This document shows, in pieces, positions 10,011-20,004 of a stretch of 64,000 nucleotides of DNA. The DNA comes from Lachnospiraceae bacterium KM106-2 (GTDB lineage: Bacteria > Bacillota > Clostridia > Lachnospirales > Lachnospiraceae): positions 2,797,960 to 2,861,959 of the forward strand of contig AP018794.1 in assembly GCA_009731425.1 (NCBI GenBank), given 5' to 3'. The notes beneath the pieces are model-generated. The model was not told the origin of the DNA. It searched no databases and saw only the letters and a program-made list of their open reading frames with translations. Numbering within the stretch: the first letter of the stretch is position 1; the number at the start of each line of letters is the position of its first letter. The translations under genes and the position numbers were made by a program.

Positions 10011-10681
10011 GATTCGGACCTCCAGATATATCCATGTCCATAAACGGTCTGAATGTACTGATGCTGATTCTTCTTGGATGTAAGCTTATTTCGTAACCTT
10101 CTGATCGATACATAGATTACATTATCATCAACAAATTCATCATCACCCGACCATACAAGATCAATTAATTTTTCTTTTGATAATATGATTCCCTGATTTC
10201 TTAAAAACACTTGGAGTAATTTGACTTCCGTTCTGCTCAATAAAAGTTCCTGTCCATCCTGATAAAACTCCATAGTCTCAAAATCGAATCGCAGATCACC
10301 CATCTCATAGATTTCCTTTTTCGGTGCTTGTGCGCGCAATAAATTCTTAACCCTTGCCTTTAATACCATAAGGCTAAATGGCTTGGTCATGAAATCATTG
10401 GCACCTAATTCAAATCCCATCACCTCATCCGTCTCAAGATCATTTGCCGTTAAGATCAAAACAGGAATCTGACTTACCTTTCGAAACTCTTTTAGAAAAT
10501 CATAGCCATTTCCATCTGGCAGATTAATATCTAAAATAATGAGATCAAATGTTTTCTGCTGTAGTTCTTCTTTTGCAGACTTTAAATTATAGCATTGGGT
10601 GAATTCGTCTTCCGGTTCCTTAATACCAATTACGATTCCTTGGTTTAATCCCCGGTCATCTTCTACAATAAGAGCTTTCAC
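10007..10681 (-). CDS. OmpR-family response regulator
   Basis: 224-residue regulator. The N-terminal receiver domain has the acidic pair EDD (residues 7-9), phospho-acceptor Asp51 (LILDINLPDG) and the switch Lys in MTKPF. A C-terminal winged-helix DNA-binding domain ends in the typical GHGYIWRSES. The start codon is GTG at 10681, preceded by AAAGGAAG. It is the first gene of a four-gene minus-strand unit (regulator, kinase, permease, ATPase). Its likely role is to control this unit in response to a compound handled by the transporter. Confidence 0.94.
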   Translation of the reverse strand: MKALIVEDDRGLNQGIVIGIKEPEDEFTQCYNLKSAKEELQQKTFDLIILDINLPDGNGYDFLKEFRKVSQIPVLILTANDLETDEVMGFELGANDFMTKPFSLMVLKARVKNLLRAQAPKKEIYEMGDLRFDFETMEFYQDGQELLLSRTEVKLLQVFLRNQGIILSKEKLIDLVWSGDDEFVDDNVIYVSIRRLRNKLTSKKNQHQYIQTVYGHGYIWRSES

Positions 10682-10717
10682 GTCATTCTTCCTTTCTCTT
10701 TTTTAATCCTAGTTACC

Positions 10718-10746
10718 ATTATATTGATTTTTATAAAAGATTACAA
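10718..10746 (-). promoter_or_regulatory. Predicted promoter of the two-component/ABC operon
   Basis: On the minus strand, TTGTAA (10746-10741) and TATAAT (10723-10718) are separated by 17 bases, about 37 bases before the regulator start. Confidence 0.6.
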
Positions 10747-10756
10747 ATATCACTTT

Positions 10757-10933
10757 GGGGAGTTCAGAGAACTTTCCAATAAATGCAAAGAAAGAGTTTG
10801 GCTTGTCAAACTCTCCGCGCCGAACGCGATCACGAAGTGATAATCTCACTTCGCGTGAGTGTGCATCTTGGCTTTCTTCTTTTTAGAAAGCCTTTTCATT
10901 TATTGGGGAGTTCAGAGAACTTTCCAATAAATG
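10757..10933. repeat. Direct repeat pair and cluster of palindromes between operons
   Basis: A 29-bp sequence beginning GGGGAGTTCAGAGAACTTTC occurs at 10757-10785 and again at 10905-10933. The second copy sits inside a long hairpin with arms CATTTATTGG (10897-10906) and CCAATAAATG (10924-10933) and an inner AGTTC/GAACT. Between the copies are further palindromes: AGAGTTTG/CAAACTCT, CGAAGTGA/TCACTTCG and GGCTTTCT/AGAAAGCC. No gene is visible in this 324-base gap. It looks like an intergenic structured repeat rather than a promoter region. Confidence 0.7.
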
Positions 10934-10937
10934 AAAA

Positions 10938-10970
10938 AAGCTGTCTTACCTTATTTCGGTAAGACAGCTT
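10938..10970 (-). terminator. Terminator of the leuB...yesL operon
   Basis: Perfect 13-bp stem (AAGCTGTCTTACC with GGTAAGACAGCTT) and a 7-base loop, followed on the minus strand by a T run. It is placed about 35 bases after the DUF624 gene stop. Confidence 0.88.
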
Positions 10971-11005
10971 ACGATTAAAATTTCTTCATCCTTACTATAT
11001 TGTAA

Positions 11006-11656
11006 TTATCTCGCATCATGATCAAAATACCATGCATCGCTCACGTCTTCCTCGTCCTTTGGAATATAACGAATCAAAACCTTTTCCATCATCAAAGAAT
11101 ATGTTGCACTTCCTGCTGCAGGCATTAGAATGATCAAAATTGGAATATACATTGTGAGAACGACTGCTGCTGCAAAGATGATCTGAAGCACAACTGTATA
11201 TGGATAATGCTTAACGGATAGTAATAATGATGTCTTCAATGTATGTCCAAAGGAACCTGTGAATCTTGACAATACGGGGAATAAATAAGTTGCACAGCAA
11301 ATACAAAGATAAGCTAATGCTATGTAAATACCAAATAATACTTTTCCGCCAGTCCCGCTGATGGCATTAGAGAACTCAAAGTTCACGCCAAATATAGCGA
11401 CTGCAGCAATGATGATCAATGTATATAAAATTCCTTGTTTCAGATTCAAACGAAATGAATCAAAGAATTCCCGAAATACATAGCCTCTTCCCTTACGGAT
11501 TACCTTAACTGTCGTATAATAGAGTGCCGTCGTACTCGCCCCAATCGTTACAATCGGCAAACTAAAGATGATCCATAGAATACTTAAATATCCGATATCA
11601 AATACTTTGTTTAAGAAGGTAAATAAACCTCCATCCATACTAAAAAAACCTCTCAT
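11006..11656 (-). CDS. YesL/DUF624 family membrane protein
   Basis: 216-residue integral membrane protein of the YesL (DUF624) family. Hydrophobic segments lie near residues 20-45, 75-95, 105-130, 140-160 and 165-190. The family signature region IVTIGASTTALYYTTVKVIRK is kept over the first helix end. YesL genes often sit beside carbohydrate ABC transporters, but here it follows the serine genes, so the role is open. I chose the ATG at 11656, which has GGAGAAGG eight bases upstream; the frame extends to 11746 without a ribosome site. It is probably the last gene before the terminator at 10938-10970. Confidence 0.82.
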   Translation of the reverse strand: MRGFFSMDGGLFTFLNKVFDIGYLSILWIIFSLPIVTIGASTTALYYTTVKVIRKGRGYVFREFFDSFRLNLKQGILYTLIIIAAVAIFGVNFEFSNAISGTGGKVLFGIYIALAYLCICCATYLFPVLSRFTGSFGHTLKTSLLLSVKHYPYTVVLQIIFAAAVVLTMYIPILIILMPAAGSATYSLMMEKVLIRYIPKDEEDVSDAWYFDHDAR

Positions 11657-11746
11657 ACTTACACCTTCTCCATTCTGTGTTTTTTCTACAATTACCCTAA
11701 GTCTATTATATGTTATCCAACAATTAATCTCAATATTTTCCAACAA

Positions 11747-12985
11747 TTATTTTAAACTATGAACAAATAAACCGCTACGAAGCTTTGGTTCAAACCAAGT
11801 TGATTTTGGTGGCATAAGGCGATCATGGTCTGCAACTTCAAATAATTCACCAATTGAAGTAGGATACATTGAAAATGCAACTGCCATATTAGTATCAACA
11901 TGTCTTTCTAATTCAGCTAGTCCTCTGATTCCTCCAATAAACTCGATCCTATCATCGGTTCTTGGATCCTTTATCCCTAGTAATGGATTCAAAATATCAT
12001 TTTGTAAAACGGATACATCTAACTGCTCAACGACATCATTGATACTTACCTTTTCTTTCCGCTCTAACCGATACCACTCATGATCTAAATACATACCAAA
12101 AGTTCCTTTTTCTGCTGGAGAAACTGGTTCGTTTTTCTGTGGAATCACTTCATAAAGATTCCTTAACGAAGCTAAAAACTCAGACGGTGTATTTCCATTT
12201 AATTCCTTTACAGCTCGATTATATGACATGATCTGTAACTCCGTATCTGGGAATAATACACTTAAGAAATAATTAAATGGTTCTTCACCGGTGTAAGAAG
12301 GATTTTCCTTTCTTCGCTTCCAACCTACCTTCACCGCACTTGCTGCACGATGGTGACCGTCTGCTATATAAATTGCATTCATGTTAGAAAAGATATCTTG
12401 GATCACTGCAATATCTTTCTTGTTTCCAATTCGAAAGACACGGTGATGAATCCCATCTTCTGAGTAAAAGTCATAGATAGGATGATCTTGCTTTACTTGA
12501 CTGATCAACGCATTCAAAATATAACTTGCGCGATAGGCTAAAAAAATAGGGCCTGTCTGGGCATCACACACATCTACATGCCTTATCCGGTCCTGTTCCT
12601 TTTCTTCTCTTGTATTCTCATGCTTTTTGATAATTCCACTCTCATAGTCATCGATTGAAGCACATGCAACAATTCCATTTTGCGTTCGACCATTCATGGT
12701 CAGTTCATATAGATAATAGCAAGGCTGTTCATCCTTATAAAAGGTTCCGTCCTCTATTCTCTGTAACAATAATTCTTTTGCTTTCTCGTAAACTTCTGGG
12801 GCATACATATCTACCTCATCTGAAAACTGCGTCTCTGGCCGGTCAATATTAAGAAAAGACAAGCTATCCTTTCTTGCCTCCCTCTTTGCTTCTGTCCGAT
12901 CATAGACATCATAAGGTAAGGCTGCTACTCTTTGAGCTAGAGCCTCTGCTGGGCGAATACATGGAAATGGTCGAATATCTGCCAT
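11747..12985 (-). CDS. DUF1015 family protein in a serC-serA cassette
   Basis: 412-residue soluble protein of the DUF1015 family. Features visible are an N-terminal RPFPCIRP segment, KHENT (residues 121-125) and YIADGHHRAASA with the DGHHR motif at residues 209-213. A DGHHR-type motif also occurs in ParB/Srx-fold serine kinases such as SerK and SbnI; this is a motif resemblance, not a proven relationship. The gene follows serC and serA on the same strand, with AGGAGG before the ATG. No phosphoserine phosphatase gene is seen in the window. Inference: it may act on serine or phosphoserine. No function is demonstrated for this protein. Confidence 0.85.
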   Translation of the reverse strand: MADIRPFPCIRPAEALAQRVAALPYDVYDRTEAKREARKDSLSFLNIDRPETQFSDEVDMYAPEVYEKAKELLLQRIEDGTFYKDEQPCYYLYELTMNGRTQNGIVACASIDDYESGIIKKHENTREEKEQDRIRHVDVCDAQTGPIFLAYRASYILNALISQVKQDHPIYDFYSEDGIHHRVFRIGNKKDIAVIQDIFSNMNAIYIADGHHRAASAVKVGWKRRKENPSYTGEEPFNYFLSVLFPDTELQIMSYNRAVKELNGNTPSEFLASLRNLYEVIPQKNEPVSPAEKGTFGMYLDHEWYRLERKEKVSINDVVEQLDVSVLQNDILNPLLGIKDPRTDDRIEFIGGIRGLAELERHVDTNMAVAFSMYPTSIGELFEVADHDRLMPPKSTWFEPKLRSGLFVHSLK

Positions 12986-13014
12986 TCTGATTACCTCCTA
13001 TAAAACCATAAGAA

Positions 13015-13046
13015 GCCATAAACCATAGAAGCCTATGATTTATGGC
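13015..13046 (-). other. Hairpin between serA and the DUF1015 gene
   Basis: Near-perfect palindrome with arms GCCATAAACCATAG and CTATGATTTATGGC in the 79-base gap. There is no T run, so it is more likely an mRNA-processing or stability hairpin than a terminator. Confidence 0.5.
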
Positions 13047-13064
13047 ACTTACTCTATTGATATA

Positions 13065-14228
13065 TTATTTGATCACTCTGACTCTTAATACACCATCAAT
13101 TGCTGCGATTGCATCTGCAACTGCGCTTGTTCCAGCCTGGTCAACATCAAACATAGAATATGCGTAGTCACCTTTACTTTTATTGATCATATTTTCAATG
13201 TTCATTCCAGCACTACTAAGAACTGCAGTTAACTGACTAATCATATTAGGAACGTTCTTATGATTTACGGTAATACGTCCTGCTGAAGCACATACTCCGG
13301 CATCACATGCTGGATAGTTAACGGAATTCTTAATATTTCCGTTTTCAATATAGTCCATAACTTGCTTAACAGCCATCATGGCACAGTTATCTTCTGATTC
13401 AGCAGTAGAAGCACCCAAATGTGGGAATGCGATAACACCATCCATATTAGCTGTTTTATAATTAGGGAAGTCAGTTACATATTTTGCAACTTTTCCACTT
13501 TCTAATGCCTCTTTTAGATCATCATCATTCACAAGCATATCTCTTGCAAAGTTAAGAAGAACGACGCCATCTTTCATCATCGCGATCGTCTCCTTATTGA
13601 TCATTCCTTTCGTATCATCTAACAAAGGAGTATGTACGGTAATATAATCACATTCTTTAAATATTTCATCTCTTGATTTTACATGAATAATATCTCTTGA
13701 TAGATTCCATGCATGATCAACAGAAATATATGGATCGCATCCTAACACTTCCATGCCAAGACGATTTGCAGCATTGGCAACTAATACACCAATTGCTCCT
13801 AAACCGATAACTCCAAGTTTCTTGCCTTTTATCTCTTTACCGGCAAATTTCGATTTTGCTTTCTCCATAGATTTGTTGATCTTCTCATCTGCTTTATTAT
13901 CCTGAACCCATTTCATGCCACCGACAAGATCACGAGAAGCAAGCATAAGACCAGCGATCACCAATTCCTTAACACCATTTGCATTCGCACCTGGTGTATT
14001 AAATACAACAATACCTTGATCAGCACATTTATCAAGAGGAATATTATTAACACCTGCACCTGCTCTTGCTACTACTAAGAGACCTTTTGGAAGATCCATA
14101 TCATGCATTGCTGCACTACGTACTAAGATAGCCTGAGCTTCGTTAAAATCTTCTACTTGTTCATACTGATCCGTTAAAAAACTAAGTCCCACTTTGGAGA
14201 TCTTATTTAAACAATTAACTTTTACCAT
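13065..14228 (-). CDS. serA: D-3-phosphoglycerate dehydrogenase
   Basis: First step of serine synthesis: 3-phosphoglycerate + NAD+ to 3-phosphohydroxypyruvate. The protein has 387 residues, the short clostridial form, with an NAD-binding GLGAIG at 142-147, Arg229 (NFARD), His270 (FPHLGAST) and a C-terminal ACT-like domain from about 315, probably for serine feedback. The usual acidic partner region reads VTDFPN instead of DVFxxEP, which I know as common in this clade. AAAGGAG precedes the ATG. It lies 24 bases after serC. Confidence 0.95.
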   Translation of the reverse strand: MVKVNCLNKISKVGLSFLTDQYEQVEDFNEAQAILVRSAAMHDMDLPKGLLVVARAGAGVNNIPLDKCADQGIVVFNTPGANANGVKELVIAGLMLASRDLVGGMKWVQDNKADEKINKSMEKAKSKFAGKEIKGKKLGVIGLGAIGVLVANAANRLGMEVLGCDPYISVDHAWNLSRDIIHVKSRDEIFKECDYITVHTPLLDDTKGMINKETIAMMKDGVVLLNFARDMLVNDDDLKEALESGKVAKYVTDFPNYKTANMDGVIAFPHLGASTAESEDNCAMMAVKQVMDYIENGNIKNSVNYPACDAGVCASAGRITVNHKNVPNMISQLTAVLSSAGMNIENMINKSKGDYAYSMFDVDQAGTSAVADAIAAIDGVLRVRVIK

Positions 14229-14252
14229 TCTATACGCTCCTTTCTAAAAGAC

Positions 14253-15335
14253 TTATTTATTTTCAGCTTCAAATTTTTTCATGAATTCAACTAATTTAAT
14301 AACGCCTTCCTTAGGCATTGCATTGTAGATACTAGCTCTCATTCCACCAACGGTTCTATGACCTTTGATATTAACAAAACCAGCTTCTCCAGCCTCTTTG
14401 ATAAACTTCGCATCTAAGTCTTTATCACCAGTTACAAACGGAACATTCATGATAGAACGATCTTTCTTAACAACGGTACCTTTAAATAACTCACTCTGAT
14501 CTAAGAAATCATATAAGATCTTAGCCTTCTCCTCATTTCTCTGTTTCATAACAGGAAGACCGCCCATCTTCTTTAACCATTTAAATACCTTGCCGCAAAT
14601 GTAGATACCATAAGCTGGAGGCGTATTATATAAAGACTTCGCATCAGCCTGAGTCTTATATTTAAGCATTGTTGGTGTACCTTCTAATACATCATCTGTA
14701 ATTAAGTCCTCACGAATAATTACAATAACAACACCGGCTGGACCAACGTTTTTCTGAACACCACCATAGATAATACCATACTTGCTTACATCAACAGGCT
14801 CTGATAAGAAACAAGAAGATACATCTGCTACTAAAGTCTTTCCTTTTGTATTTGGTAATGTCTTATATTTCGTTCCATAAATCGTATTATTCTCGCAGAT
14901 ATATACGTAATCAGCATCTTCATCAATTGGAAGATCAGAGCAATCTGGAATATAAGTAAATGTCTTATCTTCAGAAGAAGCTACTTTTACTGCCTTTCCG
15001 AATTTACTAGCTTCTTGATATGCTTTCTTTGCCCATTGTCCTGTGATGATATAATCACCGACCTTATTCTTCATTAAGTTCATTGGAATGGCTGCAAACT
15101 GTTGTGAAGCGCCGCCTTGTAAAAATAACACCTTATAGTTATCTGGTATGTTCATCAATTCTCTAAGATCACTCTCAGCTGTCTCGATGATCTCCTGAAA
15201 TGCTTTGGAACGATGGCTCATCTCCATTACACTCATTCCGGTACCATTATAATCAAGCATCTCATCTGCTGCTTCTTTTAATACCTCTTCTGGTAATACG
15301 GCTGGTCCTGCTGAAAAATTATAAACTCTTCCCAC
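14253..15335 (-). CDS. serC: Phosphoserine aminotransferase
   Basis: PLP enzyme that converts 3-phosphohydroxypyruvate and glutamate to phosphoserine. The 360-residue length is standard. The N-terminal NFSAGPAVLPEEVL and the PLP-binding Lys195 in YGGVQKNVGPAG are clear, and the C-terminal GHRTVGGMRASIYNAMP is typical. The start codon is GTG at 15335 with AAAGGAGG seven bases upstream. It lies between ilvB (86-base gap) and serA, so serine synthesis is probably co-transcribed with branched-chain genes under the T-box far upstream. Confidence 0.96.
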   Translation of the reverse strand: MGRVYNFSAGPAVLPEEVLKEAADEMLDYNGTGMSVMEMSHRSKAFQEIIETAESDLRELMNIPDNYKVLFLQGGASQQFAAIPMNLMKNKVGDYIITGQWAKKAYQEASKFGKAVKVASSEDKTFTYIPDCSDLPIDEDADYVYICENNTIYGTKYKTLPNTKGKTLVADVSSCFLSEPVDVSKYGIIYGGVQKNVGPAGVVIVIIREDLITDDVLEGTPTMLKYKTQADAKSLYNTPPAYGIYICGKVFKWLKKMGGLPVMKQRNEEKAKILYDFLDQSELFKGTVVKKDRSIMNVPFVTGDKDLDAKFIKEAGEAGFVNIKGHRTVGGMRASIYNAMPKEGVIKLVEFMKKFEAENK

Positions 15336-15421
15336 TTTTATATCCTCCTTTAATCCGATTCTTTATATGTTATTTATGTAACTCAATCTGTAGATTTTCT
15401 CCTATTGGTAGTCAACCTATG

Positions 15422-17092
15422 CTACCGATCACTCTCATCAAATACCTGATCGATCGATGCACCCGGAGCGACCATTGGCCAAACATTTTCATCACTATCG
15501 ATGATACAGTCTAAGACAACTGGCTTATTTAATGCGATCGCCTTCTTTAAGGTTTCCTCAACTTCCTCTTTCTTCGTAATTCGGAATGCAGTTGCTCCCA
15601 TGGCCTCAGCTAATTTTACGAAATCAACTTGGTCATTTAATATTGTATGTGAATAACGTTTTCCATAGAATAACGTCTGCCATTGTCTTACCATACCAAG
15701 TACGTGATTATTAAAAACAATTTGAATAATTGGAACATTGGAACGTACCGCAGTTGCAATCTCATTCATATTCATTCTAAAGCATCCATCACCAGCTAGA
15801 TTGGCAACGATCTTATCCGGATTACCAACTTTTGCCCCAATGGAAGCACCTAATCCATATCCCATCGTACCAAGACCACCTGATGTTAATAGCATTCTTG
15901 GATGTTTATAATGATAGAACTGTGCTGCCCACATCTGATGCTGCCCAACTTCCGTTGAGATGATTGCCTCGCCATTGGTTATCTCATAGAGTTTCTCAAT
16001 GATATATGGTCCGGTAAGTCCTTGTTCATGATAAGTAAGAGGATACTTCTTCTTACGATCCATTACTTTCTCAATCCATTCCTTATGATTCTGCTGCTCT
16101 AATCTTGCATTTAGAATCTCTAATACAGATTTTACATCTCCAACAATGGAGCTTGTAACTTGAATATTCTTATTGATCTCTGCAGCATCTACATCAATCT
16201 GAACGATTTTTGCATTGCCTGCAAACTTCTTTGCATTTCCCGTTACACGATCTGAGAATCTGGTTCCTACTGCAATTAACAGATCACACTCCGTTACGCT
16301 TAAGTCTGCTGTCTTTGTTCCATGCATTCCTAACATACCAGTATAAAGTTCTTCTTCTCCGCTAAATGCACCTTTTCCCATTAGTGAATCTGTGACAGGC
16401 GCATCTACCTTTGTCACAAACTCTTTTAATTCTTTATCTGCACCAGAGATAACAGCACCGCCTCCGACAAAGATCATTGGTTTCTTTGAGTCTCGTATGA
16501 TCTCTAATGCTCTCTCAATGTCGTATTCTTCGATGGTACTAGTCTGTCTTGCGATCAGCTTAGGTACCTGCTTTACATATTCTGCTTTGTTTGCTGTGAC
16601 ATCTTTTGCAATATCTACTAAGACAGGTCCCGGTCTTCCTGTTTTGGCGATTTCAAAAGCCCTTCTGAGGGTATTTGCTAACTTATTAACATCCTTAACG
16701 ATAAAGCTGTGCTTTGTCACCGGCATAACTATTCCGGCAATATCAACTTCCTGAAAACTATCTTTTCCAAGAAGAGGGACCGTTACATTTCCGGTAATTG
16801 CGACCATCGGCACACTATCCATGTATGCGGTTGCAATTCCAGTTACTAAGTTGGTTGCACCTGGTCCTGAAGTTGCCAGACATACACCAACTTTACCTGT
16901 ACTTCTTGCATATCCATCAGCGGCATGGGATGCCCCCTGCTCATGACTGGTAAGAATATGGTTTATCTCATCTTGGTGACGATACAACTCATCATAAATA
17001 TTTAGAACAGAACCTCCTGGATATCCAAAGATGGTATCGACACCCTGTTCCTTCAAACACTCTACTAATATTTGTGAACCTGTTAACTGCAT
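15422..17092 (-). CDS. ilvB: Acetolactate synthase, large (catalytic) subunit
   Basis: TPP- and FAD-dependent enzyme for the first common step of valine, leucine and isoleucine synthesis. It has 556 residues with three TPP-enzyme domains: Glu of TSHEQGASHAADGYAR near residue 50, a central FAD-binding domain, and the TPP/Mg motif GDGCFRMNMNE in the C-terminal domain. AGAGGTG precedes the ATG. The regulatory subunit ilvN is not next to it but 30 kb away with ilvC. The gene follows ilvD by 18 bases. Confidence 0.96.
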   Translation of the reverse strand: MQLTGSQILVECLKEQGVDTIFGYPGGSVLNIYDELYRHQDEINHILTSHEQGASHAADGYARSTGKVGVCLATSGPGATNLVTGIATAYMDSVPMVAITGNVTVPLLGKDSFQEVDIAGIVMPVTKHSFIVKDVNKLANTLRRAFEIAKTGRPGPVLVDIAKDVTANKAEYVKQVPKLIARQTSTIEEYDIERALEIIRDSKKPMIFVGGGAVISGADKELKEFVTKVDAPVTDSLMGKGAFSGEEELYTGMLGMHGTKTADLSVTECDLLIAVGTRFSDRVTGNAKKFAGNAKIVQIDVDAAEINKNIQVTSSIVGDVKSVLEILNARLEQQNHKEWIEKVMDRKKKYPLTYHEQGLTGPYIIEKLYEITNGEAIISTEVGQHQMWAAQFYHYKHPRMLLTSGGLGTMGYGLGASIGAKVGNPDKIVANLAGDGCFRMNMNEIATAVRSNVPIIQIVFNNHVLGMVRQWQTLFYGKRYSHTILNDQVDFVKLAEAMGATAFRITKKEEVEETLKKAIALNKPVVLDCIIDSDENVWPMVAPGASIDQVFDESDR

Positions 17093-17110
17093 AATACACC
17101 TCTTCTCTGC

Positions 17111-18784
17111 CTATTTATTGTTAGGTACTTCTAAAATAGCTCCTTTATTACCACTTGTAACCATGGCAGTGTATCTTGCTAAATATCCGGTCGTAATCTT
17201 AGGCTGTCTTGGCTGCCATTTTTCTCTTCTTGCCTTTAATTCCTCTTCTGATACTTCAAAATCTAAAGTATTCTCAGGGATATTAATGTTGATCATATCG
17301 CCTTCTTCGACTAATGCGATATTGCCTCCTACTGCTGCTTCTGGTGAGACATGACCGATGCTGGCTCCTCTGGAAGCGCCTGAGAAACGTCCATCTGTAA
17401 TTAGTGCAACGCTTTCTCCTAATCCCATACCTGCGATGGCGGAAGTTGGATTTAACATTTCTCTCATTCCTGGACCGCCTTTTGGTCCCTCATAACGGAT
17501 AACTACAACATCCCCCGCAACAATCTTACCACCTGTGATTGCTGCAATTGCATCTTCTTCACAATCAAATACTCTTGCAGGTCCTCTATGTACCATCATC
17601 TCTGGTGCAACAGCTGAACGTTTGACTACGCCGCTATCTGGTGCTAAATTACCTTTTAATACAGCAATTCCACCTGTTTCACTATATGGATTCTCTATTG
17701 GACGAATTACCTCTGGATTGCGATTTTGTACGCCTTTGATATTCTCTCCTACTGTCTTTCCGGTTGCTGTGATCAGATCCGTCTTTAATAAACCTTTCTT
17801 AACCAGCTCATTCATAACTGCATACACACCGCCAGCTTCATTTAAATCCTCCATATAGGTTGGACCTGCTGGTGCAAGATGACACAGATTTGGAGTCTTC
17901 GAACTGATCTCATTTGCGATATCTACATTTAAATCTACTCCTGCTTCATGAGCAATTGCTGGTAAATGTAGCATTGTATTGGTAGAACATCCAAGTGCCA
18001 TATCTACTGTAAGGGCATTCATAAATGCATCTTTTGTTAAGATATCTTTTGGACGAATATCCTTTTCTAATAATTCCATTACCTTCATACCAGCATGTTT
18101 TGCAAGTTTAATACGTTCTGAATAAACTGCTGGAATAGTACCGTTTCCACGAAGTCCCATACCAATTGCTTCTGTCAGGCAGTTCATACTATTTGCCGTA
18201 TACATTCCAGAACAAGAGCCACAGGTTGGACATACCTTATTTTCAAATTCTTCTACATCTTCTTCTGTCATCTTACCTGCTGCATAAGATCCAACTGCTT
18301 CAAACATGCTTGATAAACTTCTTTTCCTTCCATGAACATGACCAGCAAGCATTGGTCCGCCACTCACGAACACAGTAGGTACGTTAATACGCGCTGCAGC
18401 CATTAATAATCCTGGAACATTCTTATCACAGTTTGGAACCATAACAAGTGCATCAAACTGATGAGCCATTGCCATTGCTTCTGTAGAATCTGCAATCAAA
18501 TCTCTTGTTACTAACGAATATTTCATTCCGACATGGCCCATGGCAATTCCATCACAAACTGCGATCGCTGGAAATACGATTGGAGTACCTCCTGCCATTG
18601 CAACGCCAAGCTTTACTGCTTCAACGATCTTATCAAGGTTCATGTGTCCTGGAACAATTTCATTATAGGAACTTACGATACCTACTAATGGACGTTCCAT
18701 CTCTTCTTTTGTAAGGCCTAATGCATTGAACAACGAACGATGTGGTGCTTGCTGCATGCCTTTTCTTACTGAATCACTTCTCAA
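17111..18784 (-). CDS. ilvD: Dihydroxy-acid dehydratase
   Basis: Iron-sulfur dehydratase that makes 2-oxo acids from 2,3-dihydroxy acids in valine and isoleucine synthesis. The 557-residue length is normal. Cluster-ligand regions [10 protein letters not shown] and [15 protein letters not shown] are present, and the C-terminal [10 protein letters not shown] is characteristic. The start appears to be TTG at 18784, preceded by GGTAGG; the N-terminus [10 protein letters not shown] matches the family, so the rare start is likely right. It sits between leuB and ilvB. Confidence 0.96.
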   Translation of the reverse strand: MRSDSVRKGMQQAPHRSLFNALGLTKEEMERPLVGIVSSYNEIVPGHMNLDKIVEAVKLGVAMAGGTPIVFPAIAVCDGIAMGHVGMKYSLVTRDLIADSTEAMAMAHQFDALVMVPNCDKNVPGLLMAAARINVPTVFVSGGPMLAGHVHGRKRSLSSMFEAVGSYAAGKMTEEDVEEFENKVCPTCGSCSGMYTANSMNCLTEAIGMGLRGNGTIPAVYSERIKLAKHAGMKVMELLEKDIRPKDILTKDAFMNALTVDMALGCSTNTMLHLPAIAHEAGVDLNVDIANEISSKTPNLCHLAPAGPTYMEDLNEAGGVYAVMNELVKKGLLKTDLITATGKTVGENIKGVQNRNPEVIRPIENPYSETGGIAVLKGNLAPDSGVVKRSAVAPEMMVHRGPARVFDCEEDAIAAITGGKIVAGDVVVIRYEGPKGGPGMREMLNPTSAIAGMGLGESVALITDGRFSGASRGASIGHVSPEAAVGGNIALVEEGDMININIPENTLDFEVSEEELKARREKWQPRQPKITTGYLARYTAMVTSGNKGAILEVPNNK

Positions 18785-18814
18785 ACTTATTACCTACCCT
18801 TCGTTTATTTTATT

Positions 18815-19915
18815 CTATTTTGCTACTGTTTCAGATATACATTTACAAATCAAATCTCCCATTTTCTTTGTGCCTACTAACTCTTTATTTTCAGACATAA
18901 TATCAATGGTGCGATAACCATCCTTTAACACTTTCTTCACTGCATCTTCTATGGTATCTGCCTCTTTATTTAAATCAAAGGAATAGCGTAACATCATCGC
19001 TGCTGAAAGAATGGTTGCAATTGGATTTGCTTTATCCTGCCCTGCAATATCAGGTGCAGAACCATGACTTGGTTCATATAATCCTAACTTTCCATCCCCT
19101 AAACTAGCACTCGATAACATTCCGATCGAACCAGTTACCATACTTGCTTCATCAGACAGAATATCACCAAACATGTTCTCAGTAAGGATAACATCAAACT
19201 GAGTTGGATCTTTGACTAACTGCATCGCACAGTTATCAACCAACATATCGCTTACTTCCACATCTTTATATTCTTCTGCTACCTCTCTTACGACTTTTCT
19301 CCAAAGTCTTGAAGAGTCTAATACATTGGCCTTATCTACGCTGCAGACTTTCTTACGTCTTTTTCTTGCAACTTCAAAGCCCCATTTTGCGATTCTTCGA
19401 ATCTCTTTTTCACTATATGTAAGGGTATCAATGGCCTTTAACCCACCATCTTCTGTGATCGTCTTTCTCTCTCCAAAGTAAAGACCACCTGTCAGTTCTC
19501 TCATTACAATAAAATCAAATCCATTTCCTATGATCTCATCTTTTAATGGACAAGCTTTCTTTAATTCCTCAAAAAGGACTGCCGGTCTGATATTGGCATA
19601 TAAATGAAGTCCTTTTCTTAACTGAAGTAATCCTGCTTCCGGTCTTTTATCCGGTGGAAGCTCATACCAGCTACAAGAGCCAACTTTTCCTCCGACTGCA
19701 CCTAATAAGACAGAATCGTTCTTCTTACAAGTCTCAAGTGCCTCCTCGGTAAGTGGAACCCCAGTCGCATCAATACTAGCGCCTCCCATTAATACTTCGG
19801 TATATGTAAATTCATGTCCATAGCTCTTTCCTATGGTATCTAATACTTTCTTTGCTTCATTAACGATCTCAGGACCAATTCCGTCCCCTGGAATAACAGC
19901 TACACGATAGTTCAT
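18815..19915 (-). CDS. leuB: 3-isopropylmalate dehydrogenase
   Basis: NAD-dependent oxidative decarboxylation of 3-isopropylmalate in leucine synthesis. It has 366 residues. The N-terminal VIPGDGIGPEIV, substrate-binding region LLQLRKGLHLYANIRPA, catalytic region VMRELTGGLYFG, and C-terminal EPSHGSAPDIAGQDKANP are all intact. AAAGGATG precedes the ATG. It is the first gene after a T-box leader and leads the leuB-ilvD-ilvB-serC-serA run. leuA and ilvE are not in this window. Confidence 0.97.
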   Translation of the reverse strand: MNYRVAVIPGDGIGPEIVNEAKKVLDTIGKSYGHEFTYTEVLMGGASIDATGVPLTEEALETCKKNDSVLLGAVGGKVGSCSWYELPPDKRPEAGLLQLRKGLHLYANIRPAVLFEELKKACPLKDEIIGNGFDFIVMRELTGGLYFGERKTITEDGGLKAIDTLTYSEKEIRRIAKWGFEVARKRRKKVCSVDKANVLDSSRLWRKVVREVAEEYKDVEVSDMLVDNCAMQLVKDPTQFDVILTENMFGDILSDEASMVTGSIGMLSSASLGDGKLGLYEPSHGSAPDIAGQDKANPIATILSAAMMLRYSFDLNKEADTIEDAVKKVLKDGYRTIDIMSENKELVGTKKMGDLICKCISETVAK

Positions 19916-20004
19916 ACTTTAACATCCTTTCTTTTTTGTAAAATAGGTTATAAGTTTACTACTCTCTAATGTAGGTAAGTTAAGTCTCTAGAAATGTCTT
20001 TTAG

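Noticed and set aside
15200..15514. Plus-strand frame of 104 codons over the serC-ilvB boundary
   Set aside because: It is antisense to two well-supported genes, with no ribosome site and no family resemblance.
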